64,000 nt of DNA from Thermohalobaculum sp039026375 (GCA_039026375.1 JBCCML010000021.1:1-64000); one strand, 5' to 3'; shown: positions 27,723 through 36,988, numbered from the stretch's first letter. Program-made: numbers and translations. The notes: a model not told the origin generated them from the letters alone.

Positions 27723-28070
27723 ATGAAAGCACATGTGGCATCGTCCCTGAATGCGGTCGTGCTGATCGGCTGCTCGGCGTGGGCCTATCTCAGCGGCGTG
27801 GCTTCGATGACCGCCCTGATCCCCGCGGCCTTTGGCATCGCGCTGCTGGCCTGCCACCCGGGCGTGAGATCGGAAAACAAGATCATCGCTCACATCGCCG
27901 TGGTGCTGACACTGATCGTGGTGATCGCCCTCAGCATGCCGTTGATGGGCGCCATCGGGCGCGGCGACACCATGGCCAGCCTGCGGGTTGGCCTGATGAT
28001 GGTGACCTCGATCATTGCCATGATCTTCTTCATCAAGAGCTTTATCGACGCGCGGCGCAGTCGGGCCTGA
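27723..28070 (+). CDS. Small multi-pass membrane protein, 115 aa
   Basis: Unknown function. Four hydrophobic segments can be drawn: about residues 5-24, 28-45, 50-70 and 80-102, with a positively charged C-terminus ARRSRA. I chose ATG 27723 (MKAHVASSLNAVVLIG), which follows GGAGAGAG and gives a membrane-spanning N-terminus; the frame is open to 27666. It stands alone between the flagellar block and the aldehyde dehydrogenases. Hydrophobicity patterning makes it a likely real gene. Confidence 0.65.
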   Translation: MKAHVASSLNAVVLIGCSAWAYLSGVASMTALIPAAFGIALLACHPGVRSENKIIAHIAVVLTLIVVIALSMPLMGAIGRGDTMASLRVGLMMVTSIIAMIFFIKSFIDARRSRA

Positions 28071-28254
28071 CCTAGCCCTCAGGCACCGCTCAAAAGCCCT
28101 CAATCCGCTGGACAGGCCGCATAGCGGCGCATAATGTCTGCGGCAGATAACCCGGCAGCGCGCCTTTGCTTGCCCGGGCGATCCGAACAGCATCCGCTCA
28201 TCGTCGCACCGGCCGATATTCAAAGGCCGGCAGGGTGGTATCAGGGAGAACGCC

Positions 28255-29691
28255 ATGCGGGACGCGCAGAAATTCTACATCAACGGGGCCTGGGTCGATC
28301 CGCTGGACGGCACCGTTTTGGAGGTGATGAACCCCTCAAACGAAGAGCCCATCGCCACGATTTCCTTGGGCGGTCAGGCTGACAGCGACGCCGCCGTCGC
28401 CGCGGCCAAGGCGGCCTTCCCCGGCTGGGCGACCACGCCTAAGGCCGACCGGGTCGCCGCGCTAGAGCGGTTGGCCGCCGCCTATGACGCCCGCGCTGAG
28501 GAGATGGCCCAGGCGATTAGCCTTGAGATGGGTGCGCCCATTGCCATGGCGCGCCACAGCCAGGCCGCGGCCGGTTCGGGCCACTTCCAGGACGCAATCA
28601 AGACGCTCAAGGAGTTCGACTTTGAATGGGCGCTGGGCGATGACGCCTCAGGCGCGCGCATCCTGATGGAGCCGATCGGCGTTTGCGCGCTGATCACGCC
28701 CTGGAACTGGCCGATGAACCAGGTGGTCCTCAAGGTTGCCCCGGCGCTGGCGGCGGGCTGCACCGTGGTGCTGAAACCGTCCGAGGTGGCGCCGCTGTCG
28801 TCCTATCTGTTCGCCGAGATGGTGGATGCCGCTGGCATCCCCGCCGGTGTCTTCAACATGGTGAACGGCGACGGCCCCGGCGTGGGCACGCAGCTGTCGG
28901 TCCACGACGATGTCGACATGGTCAGCTTCACCGGCTCAACCCGGGCGGGCAAGCTGATCACCAAGAACGCCGCCGACACCATCAAGCGCGTGACGCTGGA
29001 GCTGGGCGGTAAGGGCGCCAACATCATCTTTGCCGACGCCGACGAGAAAGCCGTGACCCGCGGTGTACGCCACTGCTTCAACAACTCGGGCCAGTCGTGC
29101 AACGCGCCGACGCGCATGTTGGTGGAACGCTCGGTCTACGCCCAGGCGGTCGAAACCGCCCAAGCGGTCGCTGAACAGACCGAAGTATCCGCCGCCGATC
29201 AGGATGGCCGCCAGATCGGCCCCGTCGTCTCCGACGTCCAGTGGGAGAAGATCCAGGGCCTGATCCAGAAGGGCATTGACGAAGGTGCCCGTCTGGTTGC
29301 CGGGGGCACCGGCCGGCCCGAGGGGCTGAACCGCGGTTATTTCGTGCGCCCCACGGTCTTTGCCGATGTGGATACGGACATGACTGTCTGGCGCGAGGAG
29401 ATCTTCGGGCCGGTGCTGGCGATCACCCCCTTCGATAACGAGGACCAGGCGATCGAGATGGCCAACGACACCGCTTACGGCCTGACCAACTACGTCCAGA
29501 CGCAGGATAAGGACAAAGCCCAGCGCTCGGCCCGCGCGCTCCGCAGCGGCATGGTCGAGATCAACGGCAAGTCCCGCGGCCCGGGCGCGCCCTTCGGCGG
29601 CTATCGCCAGTCGGGCAATGGCCGCGAGGGCGGCACCTGGGGTTTAGAGGACTTCTTGGAGGTCAAGTCCGTCGGCGGCTGGGACCTGTAA
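28255..29691 (+). CDS. NAD(P)-dependent aldehyde dehydrogenase (1)
   Basis: A 478-residue ALDH-superfamily enzyme oxidising an aldehyde to the acid. The fold markers are PWNWPMNQ in the cofactor domain, SFTGSTRAG, catalytic Glu249 in LELGGK and nucleophile Cys282 in NNSGQSCNAPTR. GGGAGAA precedes ATG 28255. The NNSGQSC context resembles broad-substrate ALDHs such as those annotated 3-succinoylsemialdehyde-pyridine dehydrogenase; the substrate cannot be read off. It is followed 139 nt later by a second ALDH in the same direction, near amine-oxidising genes, so amine-derived aldehydes are plausible. Confidence 0.9.
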   Translation: MRDAQKFYINGAWVDPLDGTVLEVMNPSNEEPIATISLGGQADSDAAVAAAKAAFPGWATTPKADRVAALERLAAAYDARAEEMAQAISLEMGAPIAMARHSQAAAGSGHFQDAIKTLKEFDFEWALGDDASGARILMEPIGVCALITPWNWPMNQVVLKVAPALAAGCTVVLKPSEVAPLSSYLFAEMVDAAGIPAGVFNMVNGDGPGVGTQLSVHDDVDMVSFTGSTRAGKLITKNAADTIKRVTLELGGKGANIIFADADEKAVTRGVRHCFNNSGQSCNAPTRMLVERSVYAQAVETAQAVAEQTEVSAADQDGRQIGPVVSDVQWEKIQGLIQKGIDEGARLVAGGTGRPEGLNRGYFVRPTVFADVDTDMTVWREEIFGPVLAITPFDNEDQAIEMANDTAYGLTNYVQTQDKDKAQRSARALRSGMVEINGKSRGPGAPFGGYRQSGNGREGGTWGLEDFLEVKSVGGWDL

Positions 29692-29830
29692 CAGACAGGT
29701 TCATCGCCGACGCGCAGGCGACCGATCCAAAGACTGACCAGGGGCGCGTCACGGCATGCGCCCCCGGATCCCGTTCAGATGAGATACGGCACACAGCCGC
29801 GGCACCCATCGCCGTGGCGGGAGGAATGAT

Positions 29831-31312
29831 ATGAAACGCTACCAACACTTCATCGACGGCCAGTATGTTGACCCGGTCCAGGGTCAGTGGTTCGACAGCG
29901 TCGACCCCTATCGCGGCGAGGTCTGGGCCCAGATGCCGCGTGGCACCGCCGCCGACGTCGACAAGGCCGTCGACGCCGCCAAACGCGCCATGGAATCAGG
30001 CCCCTATGCCGAGATGGGCCCGTCCGAACGGGGCAAGCTGATGCGCCGGTTGGCCGATCTGGTGGCCGAGAACGGCGAACGCCTGGCCGAGATCGAGGTG
30101 CGCGACAACGGCAAGCTGATGTCCGAGATGCACGCCCAGCTAAAGTACCACCCGGAATGGTGGCACTATTTCGGCGGGCTGGCCGACAAGATGCAGGGCA
30201 GCGTGATCCCGATCGACAAGCCTGATCACTTCGCCTTCACTGACAAGGAACCCGTGGGCGTCGTCGGCGCCATCACCGCCTGGAACTCGCCCCTGATGTT
30301 CGTCGCCTGGAAAGCGGCCCCTGCCATCGCGGCGGGCTGTTCAGTGGTGATCAAACCCTCGGAGTTTACCTCTGCCTCGACGTTGGAATACGCCGCTCTG
30401 GTCAAGGAAGCGGGCTTCCCCGATGGCGTCTTCAACGTGGTCGCAGGCTACGGGATGGAGGCAGGCAGCGCCCTGGTCGATCACCCGGATGTCGCCAAGA
30501 TCAGCTTTACCGGCTCGGATAAGACCGGGGCCGCGATCTATGCGCAGGCGGCCAAGCACATCAAACGCGTCAGCCTGGAGCTGGGCGGCAAGTCGCCCAA
30601 CATCATCTTTGACGATGCCAACCTGGATGCCGCCTGCGCCGGCGCGGTCTCGGGCATCTTCGCGGCCACGGGTCAGACCTGCATCGCGGGCTCGCGCCTT
30701 CTGGTGCAGAACTCGATCCGCGACGAGGTCACCGAGCGGCTGATCGAGCTGGCCCGCACAGCCAAGATCGGCGACCCGATGAAGCCCGAGACTAATATCG
30801 GGCCCGTCACCACGCAGCCTCAGTTCGAGAAGATCCGCGAGTATATCGGCATCGCCCAGGGCGAGGGGGCCGAGCTGGTCTTTGGCGGCGGCCTGCCCCA
30901 GGGCCCCGAGATCCAGGGCGGCCAATTCGTCGAGCCGACGATCTTCGCGGGCGTCAAGAACGACATGCGCATCGCGCAGGAGGAGGTCTTCGGCCCCGTG
31001 CTTTCGATCATCGGCTTCGACAGCGAGGAAGAGGCCGTCGAGATTGGCAACGACATCGCCTTCGGCCTGGCCGCAGGTGTCTGGACCCAGAACATCGGGC
31101 GCGCCGTGCGCATGTCCAAGCGGCTGAAGGCCGGCACGGTTTGGGTGAACACCTACCGTGCGGTCAGCTACACCATGCCGTTCGGCGGGGTGAAACGCTC
31201 GGGCATCGGGCGCGAAAGCGGTGTGGACGCGATCAACGAGTATCTGTCGACCAAGTCGGTCTGGATCAACACCTCGGACGCGGCGCCGGGCAATCCCTTC
31301 GTGATGCGCTGA
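29831..31312 (+). CDS. NAD(P)-dependent aldehyde dehydrogenase (2)
   Basis: A 493-residue ALDH, only moderately similar to its neighbour, so not a recent duplicate. It shows AWNSPLMF, SFTGSDKTG, catalytic Glu250 in LELGGK and Cys284 in ATGQTCIAGSR, and ends with PFGGVKRSGIGRESG. A GGGAGGA site precedes ATG 29831. Substrate unknown. Gene order suggests it works with the first ALDH on different aldehydes of one pathway, possibly amine catabolism encoded downstream on the other strand. Confidence 0.9.
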   Translation: MKRYQHFIDGQYVDPVQGQWFDSVDPYRGEVWAQMPRGTAADVDKAVDAAKRAMESGPYAEMGPSERGKLMRRLADLVAENGERLAEIEVRDNGKLMSEMHAQLKYHPEWWHYFGGLADKMQGSVIPIDKPDHFAFTDKEPVGVVGAITAWNSPLMFVAWKAAPAIAAGCSVVIKPSEFTSASTLEYAALVKEAGFPDGVFNVVAGYGMEAGSALVDHPDVAKISFTGSDKTGAAIYAQAAKHIKRVSLELGGKSPNIIFDDANLDAACAGAVSGIFAATGQTCIAGSRLLVQNSIRDEVTERLIELARTAKIGDPMKPETNIGPVTTQPQFEKIREYIGIAQGEGAELVFGGGLPQGPEIQGGQFVEPTIFAGVKNDMRIAQEEVFGPVLSIIGFDSEEEAVEIGNDIAFGLAAGVWTQNIGRAVRMSKRLKAGTVWVNTYRAVSYTMPFGGVKRSGIGRESGVDAINEYLSTKSVWINTSDAAPGNPFVMR

Positions 31313-31327
31313 TCCACGCCGGACAAA

Positions 31328-31352
31328 GCGGGGGCCGGTCGCCGGGCCCCGC
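31328..31352. terminator. Hairpin between convergent genes
   Basis: GCGGGGGCCGG (31328-31338) and CCGGGCCCCGC (31342-31352) pair with one internal mismatch around a 3-nt loop. It lies between the ALDH stop (31312) and the end of the minus-strand methyltransferase (31364), so it could stop transcription from both sides. No T-run is present. Confidence 0.5.
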
Positions 31353-31363
31353 CATGCGACGGC

Positions 31364-32143
31364 TCAGGGTTTGCGGCCGCGCAGGTGGTGGGGGCAGTGC
31401 TCGCCGCTTTCCAGGACCCCGATCATCGACTGCCAGGTGGTGATCTGGCCCTCCAGATCGCCATCGGGCAGCAGTTTTTCGAATTCGGCGCGCTCGGGTC
31501 CGGTCAGCCGGTCGCGCTCCGCCTTGGCCACCTCTCGGTACCAATGGTTGCGGTTGACCAGCCGGATGTCCTGGAAGCCCGCCGCTTCCAACGCCGCCTG
31601 ATACCGGGCGGGCGATGCCATCTGAAAGTCCAGATCCTCGGCCGCGATGTAAGCGGCCATTTCGGGCGAGGGGTCGCCGTCATGGCTGATCAGCCAGTCC
31701 GATGCCGCGAACCAACCGCCGGGTCGCAGCACTCGAAAGGCATCGGCCGCCAACGCGTGCTTATCGGCGATGTGAATGATGGAATCCTTCGAGAACACCA
31801 GATCGACCGAACCATCGGGCAAGGGCATGGGGCCGGGCGTGACCTGGCGGATCTCGACCCTGTCGGCCACCCCCCAGCGTTCGGCCAGGGCCTGGGCAGC
31901 GGCGCAGGTGCTGGCCTCGACATCCAGGCCGATGACCTTGGCCGCCCCATAATCACGGGCCAATAGCGCCGTGATCCCGCCCGCGCCACAACCGATGTCC
32001 ACGATGGTGCTGCCGGTCAGGTCCAGCCCTTCCAGCACGCGGGCGACCTCGTCCGGGCCACCGGGTGACAGGAATCCCTCGCCCCACATCCGCTCCAGGA
32101 AAGCGATGTGGCTATCATCGTAAAGCTCTTCTGCGGCGTTCAT
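31364..32143 (-). CDS. SAM-dependent methyltransferase, phosphoethanolamine N-methyltransferase-like
   Basis: A 259-residue class I methyltransferase. The SAM-binding motif IVDIGCGAGG is at about residues 47-56. The starting YDDSHIAFLERMWGEGFLSPGG, the FSKDSIIHIADKHAL segment and a C-terminal Trp-Gln-Ser plus LESGEH resemble plant and nematode phosphoethanolamine/phosphomethylethanolamine N-methyltransferases (YE.xFGxGFxSxGG, SRDxIxHIxDK). It is the last gene of a minus-strand operon behind two TMADH-like flavoproteins, 12 nt after the second, so an amine N-methyl substrate is likely. Actual substrate is inference. Confidence 0.8.
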   Translation of the reverse strand: MNAAEELYDDSHIAFLERMWGEGFLSPGGPDEVARVLEGLDLTGSTIVDIGCGAGGITALLARDYGAAKVIGLDVEASTCAAAQALAERWGVADRVEIRQVTPGPMPLPDGSVDLVFSKDSIIHIADKHALAADAFRVLRPGGWFAASDWLISHDGDPSPEMAAYIAAEDLDFQMASPARYQAALEAAGFQDIRLVNRNHWYREVAKAERDRLTGPERAEFEKLLPDGDLEGQITTWQSMIGVLESGEHCPHHLRGRKP

Positions 32144-32155
32144 GGGAGCCTCCGG

Positions 32156-34696
32156 TTATTCTGCCGCCTGGGAAAGCGGCGCATTGATGTAGCGGATCAG
32201 CGGGTCGGTGCTGTCGGACCTGCCCGCTGCCTCGCGTTCCAGGAAGTCGATGGCCGCCGTCTCATGCTCGGTCAGCAGAGCCAGCGCCGCGCGGTCGGCG
32301 GTTGGGGCCATCGCCTCCAGCCGCAGGAAATCCAGCACATAGCCCGGGAAGGTGTCGCGCATTTTAGCGATTAGATCGGGGTAATCGGCGGTCTCATCCT
32401 CTGCCTGGGCGCGTCCCATTGCCAGCAGATCCCCGGTGTCCCGTGGGGTCAAACCGTGGCGGTCCAGCAGGGGCCGGGTATGGGCCGCGGCGCGGCGTTC
32501 GACATCGGCCATCAGGCGCATTTTCTGGGCGTGATCGGCATGGGTCATCCGCGCGGCCAGGGTGTCGAAACAGGCCTCTCCGATGATCTCCTCCTCGTAG
32601 TAGAGGGTCAGGGTCTCGCGGTAACGCTGGCCGGGATCACGCTCGGTCAGGGCGACGCGCTCGTGGCGCAGCGGCTGATCGCGGTCTACCGGCATGTCCA
32701 GCGTGCGCGCATAGAGGTGCCCAGCATAGACGGCCTGTGCCACGATGCCCGGCGCGTCGCAATCGCCGATCCGGGTCAGCGAAAAGGGCAGCGGCGTCTG
32801 CGCCGCCCGTGCCTGCAATTCGCGGTAGAGCGTGTCGCGCGGGGCGCGAGCCGTCACCGCCACGACGGCCTTGGCGGGAAGGGTCCGGTCCGGGCCGCCG
32901 AAATTGCAGGTCAGCCGCGCCGCCTGACCGTCAAAGCCCGTCAAAGCGTGCGATGCGATCACTTGCACGCCCAGCGCCACCAGCTTCCGGCGGGTGCGCC
33001 CGCCTTCCGCGGTGTTGTCGCCCCAGGCGGCGGCGGTGCTGTCGTCGGTCACATAGGTGACCTTTAGCCCTTTGCCGCGCAGCTTCTCGGCGATGACGGC
33101 GCCCATGTAATAGCTGTTCTGCTCGAAGATCACCGTGGGTCCGTCGGGTAGGCGGCCGTCCATGATGTCGTCCGGCGTGAAGATCGCGGCTTCGGCCCCC
33201 GAGGTGGCGATGGGCACAAAAACCGCGCCGTCATAGCGGTCGGTGCGCCAGCTGGCGCCGGTCGCCAGCACCACGTGATCGGCCGCGAATTCAAGGACGT
33301 CGTCGGCCGAAAGCGGGCTTTCAAGGTAGACCTCGACGTTCAAGAGCTTGTCGAATTGCTGGGCGCGGTGGTCGCGGACACGGATGTATTCGCTCAGGCC
33401 CGGCAGGCGGGATTCGCGGATCACGCGGCCGCCTAGCGCGCGCCCGGCATCGGCCAGCGTCACCCGGTAGCCGCGGGCGCCCAAGGCCCTCGCCGCCTCC
33501 ATCCCCGCGGGGCCGGCGCCAACCACCAGAACATGCGAGCGCGTCACTGCCGGTTGCACCCTTTCGGGGTGCCAGCCTTTGCGCCATTCCTCGCCCATGG
33601 TGGGGTTTTGCGTGCAGCGGATCGGCACGCCAAGGCTGTCGCCCGAATAGCAGATGTTGCAGCCGATGCATTCGCGGATGTCTTCCAGCCGGCCTTCGTC
33701 GATCTTGTTCGGCAGAAACGGATCGGCGATCGAGGGCCGCGCGGCCCCGATCAGATCCACGACGCCGCGGCGCAGCTGGCTGACCATGGCATCGGGCGAG
33801 GTGAAGCGCCCCACCGTGACCACCGGTTTGGTCGTGGCCTGCTTGATCCAGTCCATATAGGGCTCCAGCGCGCCCTCCTTGGCGAAGCGCGACACGCCCA
33901 TTTCCAGCGAGTAGTCTGAGATGTTAATGTCCCAAAGGTCAGGCAGCTCGGCCAGCATCTGGAACATCTCGCGCCGCTCACCGGTCTCGGGGATGCCGTC
34001 CCTGTCGGCGCGCTCGTCCGCCTTCCAGCGCACCGCGATGGCGCAGGTATCGCCCACCGCGTCCTTCGTATCCTCGATCATCTCGCGGATCAGGCGAACG
34101 CGGTTCTGAAGGCTGCCGCCATATTCATCGGTGCGCGTGTTGATCCGCGGGTCCAGGAAGTGATCCAGCAGGTAGGTGTGCGTGGCATAGACATAGACGA
34201 TGTCGAAGCCAGCCTGCTTGGCGCGCAGTGCCGCGTTACGGTGCCAGCGACGCAGGTCGGCAATGTCGGTCTTGTCCATGGCGCGGGTCTGCCAGGGGTG
34301 CCCGACCGCATTAGGGACCGAGCCGATGCCCAACTGCGGCAGGCGGCTGTAGGCGTTGGCGTTCCGGGGGCCGCCGAACCACAGCTCGACGCCGGCCAGT
34401 GCGCCATGCGCGTGCACCTTTTCGGTCATCAGCGCATGGGCTCGGATATCGTCATCATCCCACAGCGCGGCGGAGACACCGTGCAGATCGTCCGATGCCG
34501 GATGGATCGAGCAATACTCGGTGCAGACAACACCCCAGCCGCCCTCGGCCTTTATGCCGCGCATCTCGGCCAGCGTCTGCGGGCGTAGCCAGCCCATCCC
34601 GGTGCAGTGGGGCACCTGGTAGAACCGGTTCTTGGCTGTGACGGGGCCGATCTGCAGCGGCTGGAACAGAGCATCGTAGCGCGGGTCGCGGGTCAT
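32156..34696 (-). CDS. TMADH-like flavin/iron-sulfur dehydrogenase with extra C-terminal helical domain
   Basis: An 846-residue relative of trimethylamine dehydrogenase (usually about 730). Residues 1-330 are an old-yellow-enzyme-type FMN barrel with NRFYQVPHC; Cys31 matches the TMADH Cys that covalently holds FMN. The 4Fe-4S cysteines are 343, 346, 349 and 361 (CIGCNIC). A Rossmann domain starts at about residue 383 (VVGAGPAG). The TMADH catalytic Tyr/His are kept (Y170, H173) as is Tyr61, but the residues equivalent to its Trp264, Asp267 and Trp355 are not. After about residue 700 comes a Glu/His-rich helical domain absent from TMADH. ATG 34696 (MTRDPRYD) follows AGGA; the frame is open further upstream. 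Histamine dehydrogenase and dimethylglycine demethylase-type (DgcA) enzymes are alternatives. Confidence 0.85.
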   Translation of the reverse strand: MTRDPRYDALFQPLQIGPVTAKNRFYQVPHCTGMGWLRPQTLAEMRGIKAEGGWGVVCTEYCSIHPASDDLHGVSAALWDDDDIRAHALMTEKVHAHGALAGVELWFGGPRNANAYSRLPQLGIGSVPNAVGHPWQTRAMDKTDIADLRRWHRNAALRAKQAGFDIVYVYATHTYLLDHFLDPRINTRTDEYGGSLQNRVRLIREMIEDTKDAVGDTCAIAVRWKADERADRDGIPETGERREMFQMLAELPDLWDINISDYSLEMGVSRFAKEGALEPYMDWIKQATTKPVVTVGRFTSPDAMVSQLRRGVVDLIGAARPSIADPFLPNKIDEGRLEDIRECIGCNICYSGDSLGVPIRCTQNPTMGEEWRKGWHPERVQPAVTRSHVLVVGAGPAGMEAARALGARGYRVTLADAGRALGGRVIRESRLPGLSEYIRVRDHRAQQFDKLLNVEVYLESPLSADDVLEFAADHVVLATGASWRTDRYDGAVFVPIATSGAEAAIFTPDDIMDGRLPDGPTVIFEQNSYYMGAVIAEKLRGKGLKVTYVTDDSTAAAWGDNTAEGGRTRRKLVALGVQVIASHALTGFDGQAARLTCNFGGPDRTLPAKAVVAVTARAPRDTLYRELQARAAQTPLPFSLTRIGDCDAPGIVAQAVYAGHLYARTLDMPVDRDQPLRHERVALTERDPGQRYRETLTLYYEEEIIGEACFDTLAARMTHADHAQKMRLMADVERRAAAHTRPLLDRHGLTPRDTGDLLAMGRAQAEDETADYPDLIAKMRDTFPGYVLDFLRLEAMAPTADRAALALLTEHETAAIDFLEREAAGRSDSTDPLIRYINAPLSQAAE

Positions 34697-34724
34697 TGCT
34701 GGCTTCCTGGGACGCTGGCTGGGG

Positions 34725-36818
34725 TCAATCGGGGGCGAGTTGCAGCATCTCGCGGCGGAAGGGGATGTCCGCCGGTGCCTCACCCAGTTCGCGGGCATAG
34801 CGGTGTCCGCCATAGACGGCCGCAGCAATGGTGCCGGGGCCAAAGCAGTCCCCGACGCGCTGCAGCGATTTGGGGGCCTTGGCGGCGTTGGCTTGGACCG
34901 CCGCCGCTAGCGACAGGAACAGCGCGTCGTCCGGCACCCGCATGGTGACCATGACCGCGGCCTGACAGGGGATCTGTCGCTGCCGCCCGGTGTAGACACA
35001 GGACAGGGTCGCCACGCCGTCCTGGATCTGGCCCAGCCCGTGCAGCGCGACGATCTCGACCCCCATCCGCTTCAGCTTGGCCTGGATGCGCTCCTGCTCC
35101 AGCGTATAGGTTGTCCAGTGCGAGACATCCGCCGCGGGCGTGACCAGCGTGACGGCATGGCCTTCCTGGCGCAGCAGCTCGGCCATCAGCCCGCCCATAT
35201 AGTAGTGATCGTCGTCGAAGATCACCACGGGCCCGCCTGGCCGGGTGCCGGCCATAATGTCGTCGGGCGTCAGGATCGTGGCGCTGGCATCGACATCTAC
35301 CGGCTGGTGGCGGTGGCGCCCGATGCCCGAGGGGCACCAGCGTGCGCCGGTGGCAATGGCGATGTGATCGGCCCCGAACTCCAGCACCTGCTCGGGGGTC
35401 ATCCGGCTTTCCAGATAGCTCTGGACAGCGGGCATCTTGGCCAATTGGTACTCGCGGTAATCGGCCACCCGGCGCCACTGCGACAGGCCTGGCAGACGCG
35501 CTTCGCGGTCGACCCGGCCGCCCAGCCGGTCGGACGCCTCGGCCAGGGTAACGGCATAGCCCCGCTGGCCCAGGGCGCGCGCGGCCTCCAATCCCGCGGG
35601 GCCGCCGCCCACGATCAACACGCTTTCCGGGGCATGGGCCGGGGCGATCCGTTCGGGGTGCCAGCCCTTGCGCCATTCCTCGGCCATGGTCGGGTTCTGG
35701 GTGCAGCGGATTGGCACCGACTGCAGATCGCCCGAGACGCAGATATTGCAACCGATGCATTCGCGGATGTCGTCGGCGCGGCCTTCCTCGATCTTCTTGG
35801 GCAGGAAGGGATCGGCGATGGAGGGCCGCGCGGCACCGATTAGATCCAGCTGCCCCCGCCGGATCAGCGCGGCCATCGTGTCGGGCGAGGTATAGCGCCC
35901 CACGCCCACCACGGGTTTCGTCGTCATGGATTTGACCCAGCCGACATAGCTGTCCTGGAAGCCCTGTTCCGAGAAGCGCGCCGTTTGGCTGTCATGCTCC
36001 CAGGCGCCGATATTGACGTCCCAGAGGTCCGGGATTTCGGCCAGCATCTCGACCACATCGCGGCCTTCGGCTTCGGCCATCATGCCATCCGGTCCCACCA
36101 TTTCGTCGACCGCAAAGCGCAGCGCCACGGCGCAGGTGTCGCCCACGGCGTCCTTGACGTCCTGCAGGACCTCGCGCAGCAGGCGGGCGCGATTCTCCAG
36201 GCTGCCGCCATATTCATCGCTGCGGCGGTTGCGGCGGCGCGACAGGAAGTGTGCCAGGATCCCCAGATCGTGCGCGGCGTAGACATAGATGATGTCAAAG
36301 CCGCAGCGCCGGGCCCTGAGCGCGGCATCGACATATAGCTGCCGCGCCCGGCGGATGTCCGTCAGGTCCATGGCGCGCGCCTGCACGGGGTCCGGATAGT
36401 CGACCGGCCGATGCGAGGGGGCCACCGGGATCTCGCGGCTATAGCGGTTTGGGGCGCAGGCCCCGGCAATCGACGGCTCCACCCCCGCCAGCCCGCCATG
36501 GGCGTGGATCTTGTCGCACATCTTGGCGAAGACCGGGATATCGGTATCGTCCCAAAGGCGCCCCTCGATATAGGGGGCGTGTTCCCCCCAGGGGCTGATC
36601 TCGACCTCTTCGGTGCAGACAACGCCCCAGCCGCCCTCGGCCTTGATGCCGCGCATCTCGGCCATCGAGGACGGGTGCGCGCGGCTCATGCCGTTGCAAT
36701 GGGGGACCTGGTAGAAGCGGTTCTTGGTGGTCAGGGGACCGATCTTCAGTGGCTGGAAAAGGATGTCATAGCTGGGGTCGCGTAGCGGCGCCTGGGGGAT
36801 ATCGTCATGGGCTGTCAT
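34725..36818 (-). CDS. TMADH-like flavin/iron-sulfur dehydrogenase (paralogue without extension)
   Basis: A 697-residue paralogue and first gene of the minus-strand operon, 28 nt before the next. NRFYQVPHC supplies Cys41 for FMN linkage; the 4Fe-4S cysteines are 354, 357, 360 and 372. The catalytic triad of TMADH appears intact: Tyr180, His183 and Asp276, with Trp273 at the aromatic-bowl position; the Tyr60 equivalent is Glu71 and the Trp355 equivalent is Asp. Nucleotide-binding VGGGPAG follows near residue 400. ATG 36818 (MTAHDDIPQ) follows GGGAGCGG, whereas upstream codons lack a site. Probable oxidative demethylation or deamination of an amine; substrate not known. Confidence 0.85.
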   Translation of the reverse strand: MTAHDDIPQAPLRDPSYDILFQPLKIGPLTTKNRFYQVPHCNGMSRAHPSSMAEMRGIKAEGGWGVVCTEEVEISPWGEHAPYIEGRLWDDTDIPVFAKMCDKIHAHGGLAGVEPSIAGACAPNRYSREIPVAPSHRPVDYPDPVQARAMDLTDIRRARQLYVDAALRARRCGFDIIYVYAAHDLGILAHFLSRRRNRRSDEYGGSLENRARLLREVLQDVKDAVGDTCAVALRFAVDEMVGPDGMMAEAEGRDVVEMLAEIPDLWDVNIGAWEHDSQTARFSEQGFQDSYVGWVKSMTTKPVVGVGRYTSPDTMAALIRRGQLDLIGAARPSIADPFLPKKIEEGRADDIRECIGCNICVSGDLQSVPIRCTQNPTMAEEWRKGWHPERIAPAHAPESVLIVGGGPAGLEAARALGQRGYAVTLAEASDRLGGRVDREARLPGLSQWRRVADYREYQLAKMPAVQSYLESRMTPEQVLEFGADHIAIATGARWCPSGIGRHRHQPVDVDASATILTPDDIMAGTRPGGPVVIFDDDHYYMGGLMAELLRQEGHAVTLVTPAADVSHWTTYTLEQERIQAKLKRMGVEIVALHGLGQIQDGVATLSCVYTGRQRQIPCQAAVMVTMRVPDDALFLSLAAAVQANAAKAPKSLQRVGDCFGPGTIAAAVYGGHRYARELGEAPADIPFRREMLQLAPD

Positions 36819-36988
36819 GGTTCCGCTCCCTGGGCGCCGTATCCTGCCCGGCCGCCTTGGTTCCGCTTGCCTGTCCGCCAGCGCTGGTTCAGTCGGCCCG
36901 GTTCTGCTCCGCGACCGCCGCCTACCGTTGACAATATCCCATGCGAGCGGATCTACCAGGGTGATGGGGGGCAAAATTGCCGGAAAGC

